Assembly (NCBI RefSeq): GCF_000758665.1
Contig: NZ_CP009285.1
Location: forward strand, 5,642,001-5,706,000
Reading direction: 5' to 3'
Origin: Paenibacillus borealis
GTDB lineage: Bacteria > Bacillota > Bacilli > Paenibacillales > Paenibacillaceae
DNA: 64,000 bases
Shown: positions 36,931 to 46,115 of the stretch, piece by piece
Layout of the letters: the number at the start of each line of letters is the position of its first letter
Position numbering within the stretch: position 1 is the stretch's first letter
Translations under genes and position numbers: made by a program
Notes under the pieces: model-generated
The model's input: only the letters and a program-made list of their open reading frames with translations
What the model was told of the DNA's origin: nothing
Databases searched by the model: none

Positions 36931-38670
36931 ATGGCCAAAAAACCGGCAAGAAACAAACCCTACCCGATACGCCATTATGTAAAAATCACGATTCTGATCT
37001 CATTCATTGTGCTTATTCTGGATCTTGTCATCAGCGTTGCTTCCATTTCCATCGTCAAGCAGCAGTCCACCCGGTATTTGCAGGATACCGCCGATTTGTA
37101 TATCAACCGGATTAATCATGATTTTGCCTACATTAATCATTACATGGGCTGGACGCTTGCGAACGATGAGAGCCTGAATATGATGAATGCCCACGACAAG
37201 ACCAGCAAGGAGTTCATTAATTCAAACGAGGATCTGCACAAACGGTTCACGGAGCTCCAGAAGAATTACGGGCAGGAATATAACTTCTTTTACTATTTAA
37301 AAAACCAGTCCTTCTTCCTGAATTGCGCCCCCATCAGCATCGATTATACCGTCTACCGGGAGTTGAAGAAGCAGATTATCTCTTTCATCGATGATAAAGA
37401 GGTGTATGAGAAGTTCTATTCCCGCTGGACCCCTATACTCGTGAACGGCAAATATTACATTATTAACATTGTTCCCTATCACAACCGTTATTTCATCGGG
37501 ATGATCTCGGCCGATAACCTCATTACCCCGCTCCGCCAGATTAATCTGGGCGCTAACGGCTACGCTTCACTCGTCGATGAGAACGGGACGGACCTCTCCA
37601 CCCTGGTTACGAACAGCGGCAAGCCGCTGCAGGAAGAAACGGGCATCCGGAACCTGTTCCAGTCGCGCACAACCATTAAGAGTGAGTTCTCGGGTACGGC
37701 CTTCAGCGCCAAGATGGTGATCAAATTCGGGACTTTTGAGAAAATTATGATTGCCCAGCTGCTCATCATGCTGCTCTTCTTCATGGTCACCTCAACGCTG
37801 TGCGCCGTAATGCTGTTCTTCAACCGCAGGGTGCTCGGACCGATCCAGAGCTTCTCGGAGAATCTGGCACATCTTAATGAAGACGGCCAGCCGGCCGACT
37901 TCAAGAGCAGCAAAATCATCGAGCTGGAGCAGGCCAGCGCGCAGTTCAAAGGCCTGGTCGAACAGATCCGCAATATCAAAATCGCCATGTACGAGCAGGA
38001 ACTGGAGAAGCAGAATATCCAGCTGGACTTCATGAAGCAGCAGATCAAGCCGCATTTCTTCCTTAACTGTCTGACCAGCATCTACAGCATGGCGCAGATT
38101 CAAATGTACGAGGAGATTGAGCAGATGGCGATGTCCACCTCGAAATATTTCAGATATATTTTTCAAGGCAGCGAGGACTTTGTCCTGCTTGCGGATGAGA
38201 TTGAGCATGTGCGGATCTACCTCGATATTCAGAAAAGCCGCTACCGCGACGCCTTCATCTATCAGATTGAACAGGAAGCGCAGACCACGGACATGAGGAT
38301 CCCTCCGCTGGTGCTGCAGACCTTTATCGAGAATTCGATCAAATACGCTATCTCACGAGCTAATGAGATGCAGATCCGGCTTACTGTGAAACGCCGCAGA
38401 ATAGACGATGAAGAAATGACCGTAATCCAGATTTCCGACACCGGTCCCGGCTTCCCCGCAGAGGTGCTGGATAAGCTTGTGCAGGGTGAGCCGCTGGACC
38501 AGTCCAAAGGCAACCAGATCGGCATTATGAATACGCTTAAACGGCTGGAATACCTCTATTTGAGCAAAGCAACCGTCAGCTTTTCCAATCCCGCAGAAGG
38601 CGGCGCATGCATCACCCTTTGCCTCCCGGATCTGCCGGAACTCTCAACAGGAACGGAGCGACTCTTATGA
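36931..38670 (+). CDS. YesM-type sensor histidine kinase
   Basis: Membrane sensor kinase (about 579 aa). TM1 is at about residues 15-38, followed by an extracellular sensor of about 230 residues, TM2 near 270-295 and HAMP. The motif QIKPHFFLNCLTS has His near 374; N-box FIENSIKYA near 467; G-boxes DTGPGF and GIMNTLKRL. The start is uncertain: the ATG at 36931 is a good protein start, but its AGGAAAGGA lies 16 bases away; the GTG at 36883 has no ribosome site. Coupled to the response regulator by an ATGA overlap. Confidence 0.9.
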   Translation: MAKKPARNKPYPIRHYVKITILISFIVLILDLVISVASISIVKQQSTRYLQDTADLYINRINHDFAYINHYMGWTLANDESLNMMNAHDKTSKEFINSNEDLHKRFTELQKNYGQEYNFFYYLKNQSFFLNCAPISIDYTVYRELKKQIISFIDDKEVYEKFYSRWTPILVNGKYYIINIVPYHNRYFIGMISADNLITPLRQINLGANGYASLVDENGTDLSTLVTNSGKPLQEETGIRNLFQSRTTIKSEFSGTAFSAKMVIKFGTFEKIMIAQLLIMLLFFMVTSTLCAVMLFFNRRVLGPIQSFSENLAHLNEDGQPADFKSSKIIELEQASAQFKGLVEQIRNIKIAMYEQELEKQNIQLDFMKQQIKPHFFLNCLTSIYSMAQIQMYEEIEQMAMSTSKYFRYIFQGSEDFVLLADEIEHVRIYLDIQKSRYRDAFIYQIEQEAQTTDMRIPPLVLQTFIENSIKYAISRANEMQIRLTVKRRRIDDEEMTVIQISDTGPGFPAEVLDKLVQGEPLDQSKGNQIGIMNTLKRLEYLYLSKATVSFSNPAEGGACITLCLPDLPELSTGTERLL

Positions 38671-40277
38671 ATATTTTGCTGGTTGATGATGATTACTATG
38701 TAATTGCCGCGCTGCAGAAGAGAATTGACTGGACTCTTCTTCAGATCGAAACTGTATTCACCGCGAATAATGTCTCGCAGGCCCAGGACATCCTGGAGAA
38801 CCATTCCGTGCAGATTCTCATCTCCGATATCGAAATGCCGCAGGGGAGCGGGCTGGAGCTGCTGGCCTGGATCAGAGAGCAGCAATATCAGGTCCAGACG
38901 ATCCTGCTGACCAACTATGCCGATTTCAACTATGCCCAGAAGGCGATTGAGCTGCAGAGCTTCGAGTATTTCCTCAAGCCGATCGAATTCGATAAACTAA
39001 TGCTGATTATCCAGAAAGCGATTGCACGTGCCAGAGAGCAGCAGCATAACGAGAAAGCCATTCAGGAAGGGCAATACTGGCAAAAGAATCAGGCGAAAAT
39101 TCTCGAGCATTTCTGGCGCAAGCTGGTCAACGACAGCACGGCCTTCCCCATCCGGACCTCAGCCATCTTCCATGCCATGGAGGAGCAGAACCTGAGCTAT
39201 CAGATGAATGAGATCATTCAGCCTGTGCTCTTCAATCTGTTCCCCCATAACGGCAGCATGGGCAAGGAAGAGAAATATCTGTTTGATTTCGCGCTGCTAA
39301 ATGTGCTGTATGAGCTGTTGGGGAGCCCGCTTTTCTCGATTGAGAGTATTCTTGAATATAAGGAATCGAACTGGATCGCCATTCTGAAATGGAACCAGGC
39401 GTCTGAGCTTCAGCTGCTGGAAGGGCTTTGTACTTCTTTTATTCAAAAAGCCAATCCGTATTTAAAATGCGACGCCTGCTGTACGATCGGTTTATCCGGT
39501 GAACTCGGCGACGTCGGCAATATCTTCAAAGCTGCGCTGACGATGGACGAGGAGATCACCCGCAGCCGGAATCATACCTTCCTGGTGGAGTCGTATCTGC
39601 AGCATAGCAAAGCCGCCTATCTTCCGCCGGATCTGTCGCAGCTGGAAGAGCTGCTCAGCCAGAACAACCTTTCCGCCTTTCTGGCCGAGGTGACCGGATA
39701 CCTGCGGGGGATGCTCAGGGGCCGGGCGCTGGACACCTCTGTCCTCAGCCTGTTCCGGCTTGATATTGTACAGCTTGTCTATTCCTTCCTCAAAATGAAG
39801 GGCATTCAGGTCCATAAATTATATACCGGCAAAACCCATGATCAGCTGCTGCTGCACTCCCTGGCATCCATTGAAGATATGGAGGAATACCTGAACTATC
39901 TGGTCAGCACGGCGATGAAATACCGCGACTTCACCTCGCAGCCCCAGTCGATAGCCGAAGAGATCAAGCAATACATCCATACCCATTACGGCGATGATCT
40001 GACCCGGGGCGATCTGGCGGAGATCGTCTACCTGAATCCGGATTATCTGGCCCGGCTGTTCAAGAAGGAGACCGGCATCTCCTTGGGCAGCTATGTCATT
40101 CAGGTCCGCATCGCCGCCGCCAAGCATCTGCTCGAAACGACCCACCATTCCGTCTACACCGTTGCGAACAAGGTAGGCTACTCTAACTACTCCTATTTCT
40201 CCAAGCTGTTCAAGCAGGAGGTCGGCCTGCCGCCGAATGAATATAAGAAGGATCAGCATTCTCAATCTGTGCTGTAG
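38667..40277 (+). CDS. YesN-type response regulator, AraC output
   Basis: Response regulator (536 aa). Receiver domain with DDDYY, Asp near 55 in ILISDIEMPQGSG and Lys in FLKPIEF. A long middle domain is followed by an AraC domain (DLAEIVYLNPDYLARLFKKE; VANKVGYSNYSYFSKLFK). The ATG overlaps the kinase stop (ATGA). It is the likely activator of the divergent SBP gene and of the permease-GH31 operon. Confidence 0.93.
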   Translation: MNILLVDDDYYVIAALQKRIDWTLLQIETVFTANNVSQAQDILENHSVQILISDIEMPQGSGLELLAWIREQQYQVQTILLTNYADFNYAQKAIELQSFEYFLKPIEFDKLMLIIQKAIARAREQQHNEKAIQEGQYWQKNQAKILEHFWRKLVNDSTAFPIRTSAIFHAMEEQNLSYQMNEIIQPVLFNLFPHNGSMGKEEKYLFDFALLNVLYELLGSPLFSIESILEYKESNWIAILKWNQASELQLLEGLCTSFIQKANPYLKCDACCTIGLSGELGDVGNIFKAALTMDEEITRSRNHTFLVESYLQHSKAAYLPPDLSQLEELLSQNNLSAFLAEVTGYLRGMLRGRALDTSVLSLFRLDIVQLVYSFLKMKGIQVHKLYTGKTHDQLLLHSLASIEDMEEYLNYLVSTAMKYRDFTSQPQSIAEEIKQYIHTHYGDDLTRGDLAEIVYLNPDYLARLFKKETGISLGSYVIQVRIAAAKHLLETTHHSVYTVANKVGYSNYSYFSKLFKQEVGLPPNEYKKDQHSQSVL

Positions 40278-40329
40278 CTATTTGATATTGTGCATCTAGT
40301 TATAGCTAAATTATCTCTATCAAAAATCA

Positions 40330-40364
40330 TCCCCTACATCTTCCAAATGATGTAGGGGATTTTA
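40330..40364 (+). terminator. Terminator after the third kinase/regulator pair
   Basis: Perfect arms TCCCCTACATC and GATGTAGGGGA with an 8-base loop, followed by TTTTATTTA. Confidence 0.85.
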
Positions 40365-40413
40365 TTTATATTGATTTTGATAGAGCTGTTGCTTAGAAGA
40401 GTTTCTTTGAGGA

Positions 40414-40474
40414 TTGACAACCTTGCTGTTCCTCTCTATTATAATAAAATATAATCCAGTGATAATGATTATCA
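40414..40474 (+). promoter_or_regulatory. Promoter and Fur box of the siderophore-binding gene
   Basis: TTGACA (40414-40419), a 17-base spacer and TATTAT (40437-40442). TGATAATGATTATCA at 40460-40474 is a perfect 7-1-7 Fur box just downstream of the start-site region. A leader of about 220 bases without a recognised riboswitch precedes the gene. Confidence 0.85.
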
Positions 40475-40697
40475 TCTTCATTTAGGTGCAAGAACAATTT
40501 CACAGTTGAGGACCGGCTGCTCTTACCTCCAACCTTTCCCCCTGTCTCTGCGGACCATTCAAATCCGTTGTAAATAGCGGGATATGCTAGTTAGCGAAAA
40601 ACAAGGTTGTTGTAAGAAATAAGGTCTGCTCATTCTGTACGGACCGGAAGCCTCTCCCGCAAGATCCATAACAAACCATCATAAAGGAGCGTCACCC

Positions 40698-41714
40698 ATG
40701 CTAAGCACAAAAAAGATATTTCTTCCTTTAACCTTCCTGCTCCTAACGTTAATTCTGGCCTCCTGCGGACAATCGAACAACAGTAATAACGCGGCTCCGG
40801 CTTCTGCAGCTGCAACGGCGGCTGCTACCGAAGCACCGGCTGCCACTCCGTCGGCAACAGAGCCCGCTGCGCCTGCAACACGGCTATACACGGATTATAA
40901 AAAGAGAGAGGTTGAAATTCCAACCGATCCGCAGCACATTGTATATGTCGGCAGCAATCCCGGTGACCTGCTGGCGCTTGGAGTGAAGCCTATAGGTGCC
41001 TCGCTTAGTGTCATCGGGACACAGGTTGCGTACCCTGATCTGCTCGAAGGCATTGAAGATATCGGGTATCCTTTCTCCCCTGAGAAGATCCTGGCATTAT
41101 CACCGGACCTGATTATCTTTGACGACTGGGATGAGACGGGTATTGAAGCGTTAAGCCAGATCGCACCGACCGTGGTGGTTGGTCTGGACGGCACCTTCCC
41201 GACGGAAGAACGTGTCCGCCAGTTAGCTGAATTGTTCGGACGTACTGCAGAGGCGGATACCTGGTTCAATGCTTATAAAGCGAAGGTCGCCTCCGTGAAG
41301 GAGCAGCTGAATTTAACAGAAGGCGAAACTGCTACCTCCCTGCTTGTCCTGGGCTCTGACCTGTATATCATGGGCAACAAAGGCCTAAACGAAACGCTGT
41401 ACGGGCAGCTCGGGTTCAAGCCGACAGAAGGTGTCCAGAAGCTGATTGATGCCGACGAACGGTTCGCGAACATCTCCGACGAGGTGCTGACTCAGTATAT
41501 AGGCACGCATATGTTCATCCTGACCGACAACAGCAGCGAAACCGTAACGAGACAGACAGCACTGATGGACAGCGGCTTATGGAAAGCTATTCCTGCCGTC
41601 AAAGAAGGCCGCGTTTATACCTTCGACAGTAAGTACAACTTCGATGACCCGATTACCCTGGACAGGCTGCTGGACGAGATCACCAGTATTTTTAATAGTT
41701 CTGGCACTAAGTAG
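40698..41714 (+). CDS. Iron-siderophore binding lipoprotein
   Basis: Class III (FhuD/FeuA-type) binding protein, 338 aa, that hands ferric siderophores to an ABC importer. The signal peptide ends in LILASC (Cys at 23). An unusually long Ala/Pro/Thr tether (about residues 31-65) follows. The mature domain has HIVYVGSNPGDLLALGVKPIG and SPDLIIFDDWDE, as in the family. AAAGGAG precedes the ATG. The Fur box predicts iron repression. No siderophore permease or ATPase gene is adjacent, so partners must be elsewhere. Confidence 0.92.
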   Translation: MLSTKKIFLPLTFLLLTLILASCGQSNNSNNAAPASAAATAAATEAPAATPSATEPAAPATRLYTDYKKREVEIPTDPQHIVYVGSNPGDLLALGVKPIGASLSVIGTQVAYPDLLEGIEDIGYPFSPEKILALSPDLIIFDDWDETGIEALSQIAPTVVVGLDGTFPTEERVRQLAELFGRTAEADTWFNAYKAKVASVKEQLNLTEGETATSLLVLGSDLYIMGNKGLNETLYGQLGFKPTEGVQKLIDADERFANISDEVLTQYIGTHMFILTDNSSETVTRQTALMDSGLWKAIPAVKEGRVYTFDSKYNFDDPITLDRLLDEITSIFNSSGTK

Positions 41715-41744
41715 TTCCGCTTCATATCCATATCCAGCCTATTA

Positions 41745-41788
41745 AAAGGGGATGTCCTCCGCCAACTAAACGGCAGGGACATCCCTTT
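41745..41788. terminator. Bidirectional terminator
   Basis: AAAGGGGATGTCC pairs with GGGACATCCCTTT. It lies between the convergent siderophore-binding and oxidoreductase genes and has T-rich flanks on both strands. Confidence 0.8.
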
Positions 41789-41840
41789 GCTCATTCATCT
41801 AACCCGTTCAGCTTCATCGGCTAGCGGGTTCTTCGCCAGC

Positions 41841-42833
41841 TTAAGCCAGTGCCGATAAGATTAGACCGCATAATTCCATCGTCTGTACATTATCCCGTCC
41901 GCTGGAGAGCGGAGCCTGAGCTTTCCGGCAGCAGTTCATGAAATGCTCCATTTCCCCGACGAAACCCCGGAGATACAGATCCCGGAGACCACCGGACATC
42001 GCTGAAGCCGAAGGGGTCAGGACGGTATCCTGCTCCTCCAGTGATTGCCACGGCAGCGAGCTGCCGGAATACGCTCTGTGGATCGTGAGCGAGTTAAGCT
42101 CATCGGCATGAGCAAACCCCTGGTCGAAGGTAACCAGCACACTCTCGCTCTCCCTGGACCAGGCGCTCATGCCTGAGAAATACAGGCTGCCCACCACTCC
42201 GCTGGCAAACTTTATGGAGAGACTCTGTGAGATATACTCCCCGCTGCTGCCCGACATACCTGACACCTGAACGGCCTCTCCGAACAAATAACGGATCAGA
42301 TCGACCATATGAATGGCCGCAAGCTTGATGAACTGTTCCTCATCCTTGCAGAAGGGCGTACTGTCTACGGCAAACTTCATCTGAAAAGATCTGGCGGAAC
42401 CCAGACTTCCATCCTCAATAAGTGCTTTAAGTTTCTGATAAACCGGAGCGTAACGTTTCATAAAGCCCACCATCAGAACAACCCCGGCTTCCTCCGCCGC
42501 CTCTGCCAGCTCAAGCGCCTCCGCTGCATTCCAGCCCAGCGGTTTGTCTACATAGACATTTTTGCCGGCCCGGATGCAGTCCAGCACAAGTGAAGGCTGA
42601 TCCCCGGGCTGGGCTACCACAACCACGCCGTCGCAGGCTTCATTCTGGAGCATCGCTCTATAATCCCCGTATGGTGTCCCGCTGCTCCCGAAACGCTGAA
42701 GCGCAGCTGCCGAACGCTCCAGACTACGGGTCGCAATAGCCTGAATATCCGCCTTCGCCTCCACTGCGGCAGGATATATATTCGTGGCGGCATGAAAGCC
42801 TGCCCCGATGAAACAAAGCTTGGTTGTATTCAC
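41841..42833 (-). CDS. Gfo/Idh/MocA-family oxidoreductase
   Basis: NAD(P)-dependent sugar dehydrogenase-like enzyme (330 aa). The Rossmann glycine motif FIGAGFHA is at residues 8-15, then VVVAQPG, VYVDKPLG (the family's EKP/DKP motif, about residue 95) and GFMKRYAP. The C-terminal domain is of the GFO_IDH_MocA_C type. The start is GTG at 42833 with AAGGAG 11-12 bases upstream. It follows GH30 on the same strand, but a terminator lies between, so it is probably transcribed separately. The substrate is not deducible. Confidence 0.87.
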   Translation of the reverse strand: MNTTKLCFIGAGFHAATNIYPAAVEAKADIQAIATRSLERSAAALQRFGSSGTPYGDYRAMLQNEACDGVVVVAQPGDQPSLVLDCIRAGKNVYVDKPLGWNAAEALELAEAAEEAGVVLMVGFMKRYAPVYQKLKALIEDGSLGSARSFQMKFAVDSTPFCKDEEQFIKLAAIHMVDLIRYLFGEAVQVSGMSGSSGEYISQSLSIKFASGVVGSLYFSGMSAWSRESESVLVTFDQGFAHADELNSLTIHRAYSGSSLPWQSLEEQDTVLTPSASAMSGGLRDLYLRGFVGEMEHFMNCCRKAQAPLSSGRDNVQTMELCGLILSALA

Positions 42834-42905
42834 TGGATGAATCGCTCCTTCTTCGTATGAGGCTTCTTAGTTGCCTATATCTTAACGCAGGCTGTGCCAT
42901 TAAAA

Positions 42906-42929
42906 AAAGGACAGGCGTCCCTGTCCTTT
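42906..42929 (-). terminator. Terminator after GH30
   Basis: AAAGGACAGG pairs with CCTGTCCTTT; a run of seven T follows on the minus strand. It closes the LacI-controlled sugar operon. Confidence 0.85.
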
Positions 42930-43002
42930 CTCCGTCCTCAGACTGTCGGGAATATCCCGACTGCCTAAGACGCGTTGCCGAAGCAGAACCCCGGCCTACT
43001 CC

Positions 43003-44352
43003 CTATTTGCTGTCCACCTTCAACGAAACAGCGCTTTTCGGTGCCATGGAGAAAGTCAGCACCTCTTCACCCTGTAGCTTCACAGCTACAGTCTCTTCTG
43101 CTTCTCCGTCGTTGAACAAGACTGCCGCAACCGATCCGTCCGGGTTGCGGAAGGCAACGGAGCGCACAAGCTCATTGCTCGCGGCAGAATCAAGGCGCAG
43201 CGCCTTGGGCCGTATGACTTTGCTGAAATGTGCCAGTGCGTAATAATCCAAGGTATACGTAAGCTCCCTGGTCTGCTGGTTGACCGTCACAACCCCACGG
43301 CAGGTGCTCTTGCCGAAGCCGGGAACAGTGGGGCCGTTCTGTTCATCCAGCGCCATATTCCACAGCACGAACGATTTGCTGTGATTGCGCAGAATCTCAA
43401 TGCCTGTGCGCATTACATTGGAGAACGCCTGCTCAAACGGCGGAATCCATTCCCCGCCCGAGCCTTCGGTGAAATGTACCTCTTTGCCGGGATAAGCCGC
43501 CAGCACTTCTGACTGCGCGGCCGGTGCGCCGCCGTACCAGTGCCAGGCTACACCATCCACTTCAGCTGCGGCCTCCTCCAGAACTGTGAGCGGATAATCC
43601 GGCCGGTCCCAGTTGTGATCGTAGCAGAGGATTCTAGTATCCAGCCCATGATTTATGAAGCTTGGCTTCAGATAGTCGCGGATGAACACCAGCTGCTCCT
43701 CCGGCAGCATCAGCATGCCCGGATAGTGCTGCGGTTCATAGAGCGGCTCATTCTGCGCAGTGACGGCGTAGGTAGGCAGACCATGAGCCGCGAAGGCCTG
43801 GATATAGCGGACGAAATAATCCGCATACACCTGATAATGCTCCGGCTTCAGCTGACCGGTAAGCATCGACCCGCTGGTCTTCATCCAGCCCGGTGCACTC
43901 CACGGCGAAGCCATCAGCTTGATTTCCGGATTAAGCTTCAGCGCCTGCTGCAATAAAGGAATAATATCCGCTTCATCATGGGCAATGGAGAATCCGGACA
44001 ATTCGGGATCGGTCCCGTTCTCAGGCAGATCATTATAACTGTAGACCGTTCTGGCATAATCCGATGCCCCCATCGGATTCCGCAGGAAGGACAAGCCGAT
44101 GCCGTCCTGCGGATCAAACAGCTTGCTCATTAGTTCCGTTCTCTGCTCCCCGTCAAGCACCTGATGAATCAGATAGGCGGCCGAGTCCGTGAAGGAGGCC
44201 CCGAAACCATCTATCTCCTGATACGTTTGGCCGGCATCTATCTCTATTGTGGCAGTAACCGTGTCACCAGAAAGCTGTGGCAGCTGTGCAACAGACTGCT
44301 CTACAAACAACTCGTTTTCCCCGTTGGACTGATACATAGTAATATCACGCAT
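43003..44352 (-). CDS. GH30 beta-glycosidase
   Basis: Cytosolic GH30 enzyme (449 aa) of the glucosylceramidase-like type. Acid/base Glu near 201 in TAQNEPLYE and nucleophile Glu near 295 in HFTEGSGG. EIDGFGASFTDSAA near the N-terminus and SPWSAPGWMK are classic GH30 signatures. A C-terminal beta-sandwich ends the protein. No signal peptide. GGAGGG lies 7 bases before the ATG. It is the last gene behind the LacI-permease-permease-SBP set, separated from the SBP by a hairpin that may reduce read-through. Likely hydrolyses imported beta-glucosides or beta-glucans. Confidence 0.92.
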   Translation of the reverse strand: MRDITMYQSNGENELFVEQSVAQLPQLSGDTVTATIEIDAGQTYQEIDGFGASFTDSAAYLIHQVLDGEQRTELMSKLFDPQDGIGLSFLRNPMGASDYARTVYSYNDLPENGTDPELSGFSIAHDEADIIPLLQQALKLNPEIKLMASPWSAPGWMKTSGSMLTGQLKPEHYQVYADYFVRYIQAFAAHGLPTYAVTAQNEPLYEPQHYPGMLMLPEEQLVFIRDYLKPSFINHGLDTRILCYDHNWDRPDYPLTVLEEAAAEVDGVAWHWYGGAPAAQSEVLAAYPGKEVHFTEGSGGEWIPPFEQAFSNVMRTGIEILRNHSKSFVLWNMALDEQNGPTVPGFGKSTCRGVVTVNQQTRELTYTLDYYALAHFSKVIRPKALRLDSAASNELVRSVAFRNPDGSVAAVLFNDGEAEETVAVKLQGEEVLTFSMAPKSAVSLKVDSK

Positions 44353-44376
44353 GTGTTATCCCTCCATCTTTTTATG

Positions 44377-44403
44377 CAAAAGGGCCCAAAGCGGGCCCCC
44401 TTC
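44377..44403 (-). terminator. Intra-operon hairpin between SBP and GH30
   Basis: AAGGGGGCCC pairs with GGGCCCTTTT (two G-U pairs) on the minus strand and runs into the T tract. It lies only 12 bases past the SBP stop and 25 bases before the GH30 start, so it is probably a partial terminator setting SBP:enzyme ratios. Confidence 0.65.
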
Positions 44404-44414
44404 CTGCGCCTTGC

Positions 44415-46055
44415 TTATTTAATGCCCAGCTTTTCCTTGTTGGCCTTCATTTTCTCACTGCGGATCTCTACGATTTTATCCCAGCTGTTTTTGTCCAGGA
44501 AGGCTTTATAATCAGCCAGGGTACTGTCAAAGGCTGCATCATCCTTGGCACGGATCATGCTTACCATTGTTGTGTTCCAGGTGGTGTTAATCGCCGTCAG
44601 GCCGCGGGCTTCGGCTGTACCCTGATCCGGATTGATGTTCTCCAGAATGAAATGCGGTTTCAGCTTGCCTTGGCCCCATTCCTGCATTTGTTTGATCGAT
44701 TCAGGGAAGGCATCCTTGCTCAGCGCTTTGTGGCGGTCATGTCCGAAGAACATGAATTCGCCCATCCGGTAATCCTTCTTGAATTTATCCGCATTATTCA
44801 GCTGCAGATCCTTCACTTCCGGCAGCAGTTCAACCGTGCCGTCGCTATTTGCCTTGTAGGTCTCGCCTTCAATACCGTAGTTCATCAGCTTCTGGCCTTC
44901 TTCGCTCAGCAGGTACGTGAAGATTTGAATCGCTTTGGCCGGGTCCTTGCAGTCCTTGGTGATGTAGCTGATCATCCAACCGGTAATCCCGGACTGATTC
45001 AGTGTAGGCTGATGTCCTACTGTGCTCTGCGGGCCATCGATGGCAATGTACTCTTTTCCCGGATTAGCGCTCATGAAGATCTGCAGATTGCCGCCCTGCT
45101 GAGGAGTACCGTCGAGCAGCATCGTGGCATATTTACCGGATTTCACTTTTTCCTCAAAGCCTGTACCGTCATCGGCGAAGCTGTCATCACTGATCGCCCC
45201 GTCTCTGTATACGGCATTCAGCGTCCGCAGCCAGGTCAGATAATCCTCATCCAGATTGCGGTTGTAGAACTTACCGTCTTCGGTTTCCAGTGGAACGCCG
45301 ATGAAATCCTGCAGCACATCCCCGAGCGAGCCGGTGCCTTCCCCAATGGAGTTGAAGCCGAAGGGAATCATATCAGGAAACTGTGTTTTGATCTGGTTCA
45401 TAACACTCTTGAATTCCTCCGGGGTCCCGAAGGATGGACTGCCCAGTGCTTCATAGACATCCTTACGGATAACAAAAGCCGTTTTGGCCGGAATGTTGCC
45501 GCTGTCATAATCAGCCTGTGTATTAGAATAGTTAGGATAGCCGTAGGTTTTGCCGTCTTTCAGTTGGAACCAGTTCAGCGTGTCGGCCGCAGCGACCTTG
45601 TTGAAGTATGGATCATATTTCTCGGCCAGATCATTCAGCGGGAGCGCCCAGGTAGCGGCTTTCTGCACCACCGGAGAGTTCGAGTCGAAGATCGTCAGCA
45701 GATCCGGCATATCGCCGCCCGCGAAGAACGTATTCAGCTTGGTGTCGTCCCCGGTAATGAACTTGATGTCGATGTTCAGATCCTCTTTGATCTTCTTGGT
45801 CACCACATCCTTGCCGAAATCTGTATTCCACCAGTCCGCGTTCACATACCAGGTCAATTCAGTGGACTCCGATTTCTTATCCAGCTGCCAGGCCGGGGTT
45901 TCCGGATCCACCGTGTAACGGTCTTCAATCGAGACATCGCTGCCTTTCTTCGAACCGCCGTTTGAGCTGCAGCCTGCCACAACCAGCATTGCTGTCATCA
46001 GCAGCAGCGCGAGCTTAACACCTTTTTTCCCCAGGACTTTATTCATCTTAATCAT
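44415..46055 (-). CDS. LplA-type sugar-binding lipoprotein
   Basis: Extracellular binding lipoprotein (546 aa) with signal peptide ending in VVAGC (Cys at 29) and a Ser/Gly/Lys tether. Mature sequence shows the LplA-family style (TFFAGGDMPDLLTIFD; SYITKDCKDPAKAIQIFTYL). The ATG at 46055 follows GGGAGG by 8 bases. It lies behind its two permeases and before GH30; an AAACCGGTTT site precedes it. Confidence 0.9.
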   Translation of the reverse strand: MIKMNKVLGKKGVKLALLLMTAMLVVAGCSSNGGSKKGSDVSIEDRYTVDPETPAWQLDKKSESTELTWYVNADWWNTDFGKDVVTKKIKEDLNIDIKFITGDDTKLNTFFAGGDMPDLLTIFDSNSPVVQKAATWALPLNDLAEKYDPYFNKVAAADTLNWFQLKDGKTYGYPNYSNTQADYDSGNIPAKTAFVIRKDVYEALGSPSFGTPEEFKSVMNQIKTQFPDMIPFGFNSIGEGTGSLGDVLQDFIGVPLETEDGKFYNRNLDEDYLTWLRTLNAVYRDGAISDDSFADDGTGFEEKVKSGKYATMLLDGTPQQGGNLQIFMSANPGKEYIAIDGPQSTVGHQPTLNQSGITGWMISYITKDCKDPAKAIQIFTYLLSEEGQKLMNYGIEGETYKANSDGTVELLPEVKDLQLNNADKFKKDYRMGEFMFFGHDRHKALSKDAFPESIKQMQEWGQGKLKPHFILENINPDQGTAEARGLTAINTTWNTTMVSMIRAKDDAAFDSTLADYKAFLDKNSWDKIVEIRSEKMKANKEKLGIK

Positions 46056-46082
46056 TGATAAGCCTCCCAATTTATGATTTAG

Positions 46083-46092
46083 AAACCGGTTT
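46083..46092. promoter_or_regulatory. Possible secondary LacI operator before SBP
   Basis: AAACCGGTTT, a perfect 10-bp palindrome with central CG, resembles the core of the AAAACGTTTT sites at 48041 and 49220. It is in the short gap between permease and SBP genes. Confidence 0.4.
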
Positions 46093-46115
46093 TGAAAAAA
46101 TACGCCCCCTCTTCT

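Noticed and set aside
44652..45965. 437-aa frame antisense to the SBP gene
   Set aside because: Opposite a lipoprotein with a clear signal peptide and lipobox; no ribosome site or recognisable domain.
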